16,373 nucleotides of DNA from Bacteroidales bacterium UBA1800 (GTDB lineage: Bacteria; Bacteroidota; Bacteroidia; Bacteroidales; VadinHA17). The position numbers and the translations under genes are program-made. Position 1 is the first letter of the stretch, and each line of letters starts with the position of its first letter. The DNA is taken from assembly GCA_002319915.1 (NCBI GenBank), contig DCFQ01000013.1:1-16373 (forward strand). The letters are read 5' to 3'. The notes under the pieces were generated by a model. The model was not told where the DNA came from, searched no databases, and was given only the letters and a program-made list of their open reading frames with translations. Below, piece by piece: positions 1-6,801 of this stretch.

Positions 1-662
1 TCATGGCCGAAAAGCTCGCTTTCAATGAGCTCGGAAGGGATTGCCGGTACGTTTACGGCTACGAATTGCTTGTCCTTGCGCTTTGAATTATAATGAATTG
101 CTTTGGCTACCAGCTCCTTCCCGGTTCCGGTCTCACCCGAGATGATCACGGTAATATTGGTATTTGCGGCCTTCTCGATCAGTCCGAACACCCCTTTGAT
201 TGCCTGGCTCTCCCCGAGTATGATCTGCCTGAAGCTGTACTTCTGCTGGACCTCCATCCGGAGCGAGGAGATCTCATTCTTAAGACCGATCCCATTCCTG
301 ATATTCTGAATTGTATTCAGAAGCCTGTCGCGGATATCATTTGATTTGGTGATATAATCATAAGCCCCGTGCCTGAGAAGGGTCACTACCATATCCGTAT
401 CTGCCTGTTCGGAGACAAGGATCACCTGTATTTCGCTGTTGGCATCCTTGATCCTTTTCAGGACTTCCAGCCCGGAAAGATCGGGCAGCCTGTAATCGAG
501 CGTGACTACGTCGGGTGATTCATTGAGGGCACTCAGGAATTCCGCGGCATTCCGGAAGCTTCGTATCTCATAATCGGGATTCAGGGACAAGGTATGCACC
601 AGAAGCTTGCTGTACCATTCGTTGTCCTCGACAACAAAGATCCTGAAGGGTTTATCTGCCAT
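1..662 (-). CDS. Sigma-54-dependent (NtrC-type) response regulator, C-terminus cut off by window edge
   Basis: Cytoplasmic transcription activator of the NtrC/AtoC type. Only the first 220 residues lie in the window. Residues about 6-120 are a receiver domain with the acidic pair E12/D13, phospho-acceptor D56 (TLDYRLPDLSG), S84 and K106. After a linker the AAA+ domain starts near 145, with Walker A GETGTGKE (176-183) and the start of the ESELFGHE motif (214-220). The GAFTGA loop and DNA-binding helix-turn-helix would lie beyond the left edge and cannot be checked. The ATG at 660-662 gives a normal receiver start, MADKPFRIFVVEDN. The gene lies 76 bp downstream of the hybrid kinase on the same strand, so it is a plausible final receiver of that relay. 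Family call is firm; target promoters are unknown. Confidence 0.93.
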   Translation of the reverse strand, partial: MADKPFRIFVVEDNEWYSKLLVHTLSLNPDYEIRSFRNAAEFLSALNESPDVVTLDYRLPDLSGLEVLKRIKDANSEIQVILVSEQADTDMVVTLLRHGAYDYITKSNDIRDRLLNTIQNIRNGIGLKNEISSLRMEVQQKYSFRQIILGESQAIKGVFGLIEKAANTNITVIISGETGTGKELVAKAIHYNSKRKDKQFVAVNVPAIPSELIESELFGH

Positions 663-738
663 TTGTCATCTTGAAGTCCGGGGGATTGTATCCGGGCAGG
701 GTGCAAAATAACAAATGATAATCTGATTTACCACAATT

Positions 739-3162
739 TCATGCCATTTTTGCCATGTGCCCCTCGAGCAGTTTACAGACCCTTCCGAATTCAATCACCG
801 ATCTTTCCGTGAGTGATCCCAGGGAATCCGTACTGATCCTTTCCCTTGAATTTTTCTCGATTTCATGAAGAAGGTTAAAAAGTTCCATGGCACCTAAATG
901 TCTGCACGGGGGAAGCAACCTGTGAGCGCTCTCTGCAACCTGATCCCAGTTCCCGTCCCCTATCGCTGATTCTATCTCCTTAAGCCCTTTCCGGGTCGTA
1001 TCTTCAAATGAAAGAAGCATCTGCCGGACGAAATCCCTGTCTCCGGCTGCAATATGATACAGGTCTCCGAGGTTTATTCCATCTTCCTTCAGGGGACCCG
1101 TTTCCGGGGCATCAACCCGGGCGGCATGAGCCTCGGGCTCACTTCCTTTTCCTGCAGCTCCGGTAACCGCATCCAGCAGCATCTCTTCGGTGAAAGGTTT
1201 CCGCAGGAAGGCATTGATTCCTGCATTCCTGAATTTTTCAGCCTCTTCGTCAATACTGGCTGCAGAGATGAAAATTACCGGCATCTGGCCGGTCCCGATC
1301 TTCATCTCGTCCCTGATGAACTTTGTAGCTTTCAGGCCGTCCAGGCCGGGCATAAGCATATCCATGAAAAGCAGGTCGTACCTGTTTGTTTTGAGGAGTT
1401 CAAGGGCATCCATCCCTGAACTCGCCTCGCTTACTTCAATATTCCACTTTTCCAGTATCTTCCTGAAGAGAAGGCGATTATATTCTTCATCATCTACAAC
1501 AAGTACCTTCAGACCGGCCAGCTCCGTATGATCCCTGGCTTCATTCTTCCCTTCGTTTACATCAATACTTCCGGAACCTTTACGGTATGGGATGATGCAG
1601 GAAATCACCGTACCCTGGTTCCTTTTGCTTTTTATGCTGATTGTCCCGTTCTGAAGATGCACAAGTTTCTTTACAATTGAAAGACCGAGTCCAGTGCCAC
1701 CGTATTTCCTTGCAGTGCTCATTTCGGCCTGGGTAAAGTCCTCGAAGATCATTTCGTGCTTTGATTCATCGATACCGATTCCCGTATCTGAAACCTCAAG
1801 CTGAAGCTCGATCTCTCCCGCAGCTGTTTCCCGGCTGGTGACTGAATATTTTACCGATCCGTTTTTCGTGAATTTGATCGAATTGCCGACAAGATTTATC
1901 AGTATCTGTTTCAGCCTGTAAGGATCACCGGAAAGGACCCGGGGAGTCCCTCCGTCAACCGAGAAAGAAAGGCTGGTGCCGTTCTGGCGTGCCTGGCCTT
2001 CAAAGAGAGGGTAAACCTCTTCCATGATGCGGCGTGGGCTGAAATCTACTCTCTCCAGGACAAGTTTCTCATTCTGAAGCTTTGAAAAATCAAGGATGTC
2101 ATCAATTATCTTAAGCAGGTGGTCGGATGACGATTTGATGATTTCCAGTGACTTACGGGTCTCCTCATCCGGCTTGGCCCCGAGAAGCTGCCCCGTAAAT
2201 CCCGATATTGCCGTAACCGGTGTCCTTATTTCGTGGCTCATGTTTGCCACGAACAGCTCTTTGGTCCTGGCGAGCTGCTCGGCTTCGGCCCTGGATGTTT
2301 CAAGGGCTTCCTGGTATGCACCGGCTTTCCTGACATATCTTACTATTATTATCAGGATCATCATCGCGAGCAGGCCTCCCGACACAGCCAGCAGGATCAG
2401 CCAGGTATAGGTGTTCCCGGCCATTTTTCCCGCAGATTCGGCTTTGGCGGTAATGGTTCCTGTGATCTCATTTTCCATCCTGCTGATGAGGTCATAAAAT
2501 TTGCCCTTCAACTGGCGCCCTGTGGATGCAATCCTCGACTCCCTGATTATCATTTCGTCCTTAGCCAGGCTGTCCTGCCTGAAAAGGCTGTCGATCCCGG
2601 TCCTCAGGGCCTGGCCGTCGATCTGTGCCTTCGGATTGCGGCTGAAGACCCGCCTCAATATCCCTTTCTCCTTCTTTTCGCTGTTTTGTGCAAGGCTGTC
2701 AAGCTGATCCGCCAGCTTCCTGAAGTATTCCGATACCTTGTCATCCTTGTTGAGAGCAAGCAGCTGATTCCATAAAAGAATATTTTGTTCCAACAGTCTG
2801 CTGATATCGTCGGTCTGCCTCAGAAGGACTGAATCGTTCCTAAATTCTTTGCGCAGCTTAGCCACCTTGTCGTCAATCCTTGAGATTACGCTGTAATATG
2901 GCTTTATGTCGGCGGGATTTTTTGTGACGGTATAAAGCCTGACGCTGTTTTCCGCCTTTTCGAGATCCATAGCTATCTCGCGGATTGTCAGGAGCTTCAG
3001 CTGAGGATTGGCGTCGATCCTGATTGATGAGACCACTGCTGACAGGTTCCGGTATGAAAGGTAACAGGTGGCAAGCAGGAGCATTACCGCAAGCACCATT
3101 AGCAACCCTACCTTTACCTGGATCGTGCCTTTCAGGGACATTTTATCAGATTTATCTGGCAT
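739..3162 (-). CDS. Hybrid sensor histidine kinase with receiver and C-terminal HPt domain
   Basis: Inner-membrane sensor kinase of 807 aa holding three relay modules. TM1 is at about 16-37. A mostly helical, charged extracytoplasmic region (about 38-250, resembling CHASE3 or four-helix-bundle sensors) is followed by TM2 at about 253-276. A short coiled coil leads to HisKA with NMSHEIRTP (H310). The ATPase domain shows N-box N423/N427, G1 DTGIGID (from D459) and G2 GGTGLGLSIV (about 488-497). The receiver (about 551-665) has D557/D558, phospho-acceptor D601 and K655. The C-terminal HPt domain (about 698-800) has H747. Expected flow is H310 to D601 to H747 and on to a separate receiver, with candidates encoded on both sides. 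Its ATG overlaps the stop of the preceding regulator gene (TGATG), implying translational coupling. The signal sensed is unknown. Confidence 0.95.
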   Translation of the reverse strand: MPDKSDKMSLKGTIQVKVGLLMVLAVMLLLATCYLSYRNLSAVVSSIRIDANPQLKLLTIREIAMDLEKAENSVRLYTVTKNPADIKPYYSVISRIDDKVAKLRKEFRNDSVLLRQTDDISRLLEQNILLWNQLLALNKDDKVSEYFRKLADQLDSLAQNSEKKEKGILRRVFSRNPKAQIDGQALRTGIDSLFRQDSLAKDEMIIRESRIASTGRQLKGKFYDLISRMENEITGTITAKAESAGKMAGNTYTWLILLAVSGGLLAMMILIIIVRYVRKAGAYQEALETSRAEAEQLARTKELFVANMSHEIRTPVTAISGFTGQLLGAKPDEETRKSLEIIKSSSDHLLKIIDDILDFSKLQNEKLVLERVDFSPRRIMEEVYPLFEGQARQNGTSLSFSVDGGTPRVLSGDPYRLKQILINLVGNSIKFTKNGSVKYSVTSRETAAGEIELQLEVSDTGIGIDESKHEMIFEDFTQAEMSTARKYGGTGLGLSIVKKLVHLQNGTISIKSKRNQGTVISCIIPYRKGSGSIDVNEGKNEARDHTELAGLKVLVVDDEEYNRLLFRKILEKWNIEVSEASSGMDALELLKTNRYDLLFMDMLMPGLDGLKATKFIRDEMKIGTGQMPVIFISAASIDEEAEKFRNAGINAFLRKPFTEEMLLDAVTGAAGKGSEPEAHAARVDAPETGPLKEDGINLGDLYHIAAGDRDFVRQMLLSFEDTTRKGLKEIESAIGDGNWDQVAESAHRLLPPCRHLGAMELFNLLHEIEKNSRERISTDSLGSLTERSVIEFGRVCKLLEGHMAKMA

Positions 3163-3593
3163 CAGTCAACCGAAACGGAGAATCTGTTTTCAATAAACTG
3201 CTTCAGATAGAGACTGCAGAGAGCAGGGGCAAAGTTATCCTTTACAACAAAATAATCGTAATCGGGCAGGCTCTCCTTATCCTTTACCCCTGCCGACTGT
3301 GACATCAGCACTATCATATTGTCGCAGCTGCTTTCCCTGAGTAGTTTAATAATGTGTGAAGCATTGAGTCCTTTCCCGAGGTAATAATCAATGAAAATTG
3401 CGCTGTGGTTGCAGGCAAGCTCCCCTGACCGGATCATCCTGACGTAATCCTCACCGTTTGTAAAGGAACGCATCACAAGCTGATGCCTGCCTTTGAACAC
3501 TATTGACGTCACGCTTTGCTGCAATGATGTCGAAAGAACATTATTGAAATACTCATTATCGTCGATTACTATAACATTTATTGTCTCTTTCAT
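3162..3593 (-). CDS. Single-domain (receiver-only) response regulator
   Basis: Cytoplasmic 143-aa protein consisting of one receiver domain without an output domain. Visible marks are the acidic pair in VIVIDDNE (D11/D12), a phospho-acceptor candidate D69 in AIFIDYYLGKG, S98 and K118 (FVVKDN). The region after D69 departs from the common LPDxxG pattern (YYLGKGLNA), so the domain is diverged but keeps the key residues. The gene overlaps the downstream hybrid kinase by one base, so the pair is almost certainly co-translated. It may act as an intermediate or sink in the relay (Spo0F- or CheY-like) or act through protein contacts; this is inference. The ATG at 3591-3593 gives the expected short lead into the first beta strand. 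Confidence 0.88.
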   Translation of the reverse strand: MKETINVIVIDDNEYFNNVLSTSLQQSVTSIVFKGRHQLVMRSFTNGEDYVRMIRSGELACNHSAIFIDYYLGKGLNASHIIKLLRESSCDNMIVLMSQSAGVKDKESLPDYDYFVVKDNFAPALCSLYLKQFIENRFSVSVD

Positions 3594-3623
3594 AACTTGT
3601 CACGTTTGCAGGGAAATCATCTG

Positions 3624-3638
3624 ACCAAGATTGTGCCA
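3624..3638 (-). promoter_or_regulatory. Weak sigma-54-like promoter match upstream of the receiver/kinase operon
   Basis: On the minus strand the sequence TGGCACAATCTTGGT lies 31-45 bases before the receiver gene's ATG. TGGCAC matches the -24 element of sigma-54 promoters exactly. The -12 part is TTGG and sits one base too close, so GG-N10-GC is not met (GG-N10-GT is seen). Position and the nearby NtrC-type regulator make it worth noting, but it is only a partial match. Confidence 0.2.
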
Positions 3639-3675
3639 CATTTCCGGCGCCGTGTATGCAAAACTCTATCTGCTT

Positions 3676-3683
3676 CAAATATA
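3676..3683 (-). promoter_or_regulatory. Candidate Bacteroidota -7 promoter element (TATATTTG)
   Basis: The minus strand reads TATATTTG, an exact match to the Bacteroidota housekeeping -7 consensus TAnnTTTG, about 83 bases before the ATG of the receiver gene. I do not find a convincing -33 TTG at the usual distance; that region is instead partly covered by one arm of a 9-bp inverted repeat. It would drive the receiver/kinase operon with a leader of roughly 75 nt. Low-complexity AT context makes a chance match possible. Confidence 0.3.
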
Positions 3684-3693
3684 ATAAATTAAC

Positions 3694-3726
3694 TTTGCAT
3701 GCCGTAATAAAATCCATGCATGCAAA
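3694..3726. repeat. 9-bp perfect inverted repeat (TTTGCATGC / GCATGCAAA), possible operator or terminator hairpin
   Basis: Arms at 3694-3702 and 3718-3726 are exact reverse complements separated by 15 bases. Each arm also contains the self-complementary hexamer GCATGC. The repeat lies in the 158-bp gap between the synthase gene's stop and the receiver gene, just upstream of the TATATTTG box. It could be a binding site for a dimeric regulator (arm centres 24 bp apart, slightly over two helical turns), or a stem-loop ending the trehalose transcript, although no T-run follows it directly on the minus strand. Confidence 0.45.
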
Positions 3727-3752
3727 TTTACTCATTTTCTCATTTTGGGAAT

Positions 3753-5981
3753 CTACCCCTGTATTGACACCATAGTTCTCAGGAGGCTTGCCGCCCATGA
3801 ATAAATATTATGCTCCACAATTACCTGTCGCATCTGCTTCATTCTCTTCTGCTGAACTTTCTTTGGCATTTCGAGGGCATTCCGGATCGATTCCGCCATC
3901 TGTTCAATATCGTAAGGGTTGATGATTATCGCACCCCTCAATTCCTGGCTGGCGCCCGCGAACCGGCTCAGGATAAGAACTCCGTCGTTGGTGCTTCGGG
4001 AAGCCACAAACTCCTTTGCCACAAGGTTCATACCGTCATGGAGGGATGTGACCATGCAGAGGTTTGCCGACTTATAGTACGGCATTATCTCTTCATGGCT
4101 GTGGTGCCGCATCATCAGCAGTATAGGCTTCCAGTCCTTGCTTTTGTACTTTGCGTTTATCCTAGCTGCTTCCGCTTCGACTGCACTTACGGTGTCGGAA
4201 TAACTTTTAATGAGCGTCCTGCTCGGGGCGCCAATCTGCACGAAGGTAAATTTCCCCTGGTAGGAAGGGTACTTTTCAAAGAACCTCTCGATTGCAAGGA
4301 ATCGTTCGAGGATCCCCTTGGTATAGTCGATCCTTTCAACTCCGATCCCCATGAGATTAGCACTTATTCCCTGCTGGGCAAGCAGTTCCGAAGAGCTGAA
4401 TTGCCCTTCATCCTTTTTGTCATAGTCCTTCATGGTGAAGGAAATGCTGATCGGGAACGATTTTACATAAGTTGTCTTGTCACCGATCTTAACCGACATA
4501 CTTTCCTTTATCACGCGTGAGTCGATAGAGTTATTGACCGTTTCAAGGAAGTTATGGCAGTGGAACTGTGTATGGAACCCGATGAGGTTGGCACCCAGCA
4601 TCCCGCGAAGTATTTCCTGCTGCCATGGGCAGATGCTGAAGAACTCCGGGTTAGGCCACGGGATATGCCAGAAGATCGCCACTATTGCGTCTGGCCGCTC
4701 TTTCCTGATCATTTCGGGGAGCAGGGCAAAATGGTAATCCTGCACAAGTACATAAGGCTGTTCAATATGTTTTGTCTCCTCGATCACAGCATTGGCAAAC
4801 TTCTGGTTTACTGATTTGTAGTATTTCCAGTCTTCCGCTCTGAATACCGGCCTGGTATGGGCAAGATGGCAAAGCGGCCACAATCCCTCATTCGAAAATC
4901 CGTAGTAGAAATGTTCCTCCTCCTCCGCTGATGTCCAGATCCTTCTGAGAATATATTTTTCTTCATCGGGGGGAACGGCGACCTTGTTATGTCTGTCAAC
5001 GGATTCCCTGTCGGCATCACCAGTACCGCTCGCTATCCACAACCCGCCGCACGCCTTAAGGATCGGTTCCATGGCTGTAACCATGCCGCTTGCCGGCACA
5101 ATTACTTTAATATCCTTACCTGAATGGACATGCATATATGGTTCCCTGTTCGAAACAACGATGAGCGCCTTGTCGGCAAGGATCTTTTTGACTTCCTCTT
5201 TCAGCCTGTCAGGTGTCCAGATCGCTTCAGCCGTGCTTCTCAGCTTTGCTTCCTCTTCTGCAACTGCCCTTGCTTCCTGCATGGCAAATGCAATGCTCCT
5301 GATCTCCTTGTGAAGGGGCTCAAGGAACTTGACCGGGGAAGTAAGGTTCAACGGCTCCGTACTCCCGCTCTTTATCGATTTGATCCAGTTCACGATCCCG
5401 TTTATGGGCTTGAAGACACCCCACCTGATAAGGAGGGACGTCGCTATCACAATCAGGAGGATCTGGATAAAAAGCCTCAAAAAGCTTGCTCCCGAGGTCT
5501 TGCGGAGAATATCCCTGAAATATCCGGCATCAGTGTAAAGGATGATCGCATTATTCGCATTCTGGGGATTCTTCACAGGTTTTATGTATTGGAAAACGGT
5601 CTTCCCTTTGATCCTGAAAAAATTATCGACAGGTTTCTGGCTCTTCACCGATTGCAATACAGATTTCTCTGAATGAATAAGATATGGTCTTACATCGGGA
5701 GATCCCGGGAGAAGCTTGTTGTTTCCATAGTAAACTGCCACTCCGAGGAGCTTATAATGTAAGGCAAGGCTGTCTGATTTCTGGAGCCGGAATTCTTCAC
5801 CGGCGCTGTTCGGGTTAAGGAAAAAGAGGTTGTTGAACTCTTCAGCAATCACGGAGTTTGTGCTTAAAAGCTCATCCTTCAGAAGGGAGCGCTCCTTTGA
5901 AATCTCGAAAAATGTAAAACCGAGTGCCACCAGCCCGACTGCAAAGAGGACTGATAATATGAAGGCTACATTGATTTTCAT
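3753..5981 (-). CDS. otsA: Membrane-anchored trehalose-6-phosphate synthase (GT20) with HAMP-like N-terminal module
   Basis: Predicted to join UDP-glucose and glucose-6-phosphate into trehalose-6-phosphate. The GT20 domain fills about 270-738: SNREPY (277-282), CGGLWIASGTGDAD (311-324), QDYHFALLPEM (414-424), the block around FWHIPWPNPEFF (437-448), ERIDYTKG with R550 and K555, HDGMNLVAKE (648-657, D649 and E657), and FAGASQEL (674-681). The front is unusual: TM1 about 4-25, an extracytoplasmic loop about 26-164, TM2 about 165-186, then a HAMP-like stretch about 187-240 (P192, G206, E226). At 742 aa it is far longer than the roughly 470 aa of E. coli OtsA. The PASGMVTAMEP and FPISI variants in place of AGGL and FPIGI suggest a GT20 subgroup whose acceptor could differ. 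It lies 36 bp after otsB, last in the unit. The enzyme class is firm; signal control is inference. Confidence 0.9.
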   Translation of the reverse strand: MKINVAFILSVLFAVGLVALGFTFFEISKERSLLKDELLSTNSVIAEEFNNLFFLNPNSAGEEFRLQKSDSLALHYKLLGVAVYYGNNKLLPGSPDVRPYLIHSEKSVLQSVKSQKPVDNFFRIKGKTVFQYIKPVKNPQNANNAIILYTDAGYFRDILRKTSGASFLRLFIQILLIVIATSLLIRWGVFKPINGIVNWIKSIKSGSTEPLNLTSPVKFLEPLHKEIRSIAFAMQEARAVAEEEAKLRSTAEAIWTPDRLKEEVKKILADKALIVVSNREPYMHVHSGKDIKVIVPASGMVTAMEPILKACGGLWIASGTGDADRESVDRHNKVAVPPDEEKYILRRIWTSAEEEEHFYYGFSNEGLWPLCHLAHTRPVFRAEDWKYYKSVNQKFANAVIEETKHIEQPYVLVQDYHFALLPEMIRKERPDAIVAIFWHIPWPNPEFFSICPWQQEILRGMLGANLIGFHTQFHCHNFLETVNNSIDSRVIKESMSVKIGDKTTYVKSFPISISFTMKDYDKKDEGQFSSSELLAQQGISANLMGIGVERIDYTKGILERFLAIERFFEKYPSYQGKFTFVQIGAPSRTLIKSYSDTVSAVEAEAARINAKYKSKDWKPILLMMRHHSHEEIMPYYKSANLCMVTSLHDGMNLVAKEFVASRSTNDGVLILSRFAGASQELRGAIIINPYDIEQMAESIRNALEMPKKVQQKRMKQMRQVIVEHNIYSWAASLLRTMVSIQG

Positions 5982-6017
5982 CTTCTTATTGGTTATTCGT
6001 GAGTTCTTAAAAGAATT

Positions 6018-6797
6018 TCAGTTCCTCGTGATCTTGAAGTTCTCCAGCAGCATAAGTACCTGCCCTATATTGTCAAGCCGGTATTTGGCACAGGTGATGC
6101 CATCTCCTATCTTAACAGTCACAGCGTGCTCAAGGTTCAGCAGGACACAGAACATATCTTCATCTGTTCTGTCATCACCCACTGAAAGTATGTAGTCGTA
6201 ATCATGCTTGTTGAGAAAATACCTGGTGGCGCTCCCCTTATTTATTACAGGATCGATAACTTCTATGACCTTGTTCCCGTTAAGGATCTTAAGTTTATTG
6301 CTGCCGGCCAGTTCTTCAAGAGCCATCCTCAGATCCTCCAGCCCTGACCCTGCGCATACAGGCCCGACATTCCTGTAGTGCCATGCGATCGAGAAGTGTT
6401 TTTCCTCGATAAATGAATCCGGGCAAATCCTGCAATAATAGTCCATGATGCTCCTTGCCTCATCTTTCCAGCTGGCCAGTGCATTAATAAGTATCCCCCA
6501 CACACCGTTTTCCCTGATGATCGCACCATGCTCGGCAATTATGTCCACCGGAAGGCGCCCGACCATCCTGTCAATATCGTCCTTTTTCCTGCCTGTAATA
6601 ATGACCAGCTGGTTCTCACACGCAACCGCAATCTTGAAGAGAAGATCTAGAAGCTCCTCTGAAGGTTCGGTATCTGATGGTTTTGGAGTGAATTCGACAA
6701 GGGTACCGTCGAAGTCAAGCAGCATCAGCTTTTTCCTTGCTCCTTTCGCTTTTTCCGTCAGCTCCTTCAGTATATCGTTCAGTTCTTTTTCTGACAT
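6018..6797 (-). CDS. otsB: Trehalose-6-phosphate phosphatase
   Basis: Cytoplasmic HAD-superfamily phosphatase of 259 aa (typical OtsB size) that removes phosphate from trehalose-6-phosphate. Motif I is LLDFDGTLV, with nucleophile D28 and D30. Motif II is IITGR (T68). K187 in INKGSATRYFL fits motif III, and motif IV is SVGDDRTDEDMF (D208, D209, D212). The HGA motif (90-92) and the cap region between motifs II and III fit the trehalose-phosphatase family. The start at 6797 lies 4 bases after the GH15 stop and the synthase starts 36 bases downstream, so the three genes are very likely one operon. No odd features seen. Confidence 0.95.
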   Translation of the reverse strand: MSEKELNDILKELTEKAKGARKKLMLLDFDGTLVEFTPKPSDTEPSEELLDLLFKIAVACENQLVIITGRKKDDIDRMVGRLPVDIIAEHGAIIRENGVWGILINALASWKDEARSIMDYYCRICPDSFIEEKHFSIAWHYRNVGPVCAGSGLEDLRMALEELAGSNKLKILNGNKVIEVIDPVINKGSATRYFLNKHDYDYILSVGDDRTDEDMFCVLLNLEHAVTVKIGDGITCAKYRLDNIGQVLMLLENFKITRN

Positions 6798-6801
6798 ATG
6801 A

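Noticed and set aside
3556..3798. 80-codon minus-strand open frame spanning the gap between synthase and receiver genes
   Set aside because: It overlaps both real genes in another frame, and the middle covers the inverted repeat and promoter-like sequences. Composition does not look like a protein.
3810..4520. 236-codon plus-strand open frame
   Set aside because: Antisense to the GT20 domain, with no domain or plausible start context.
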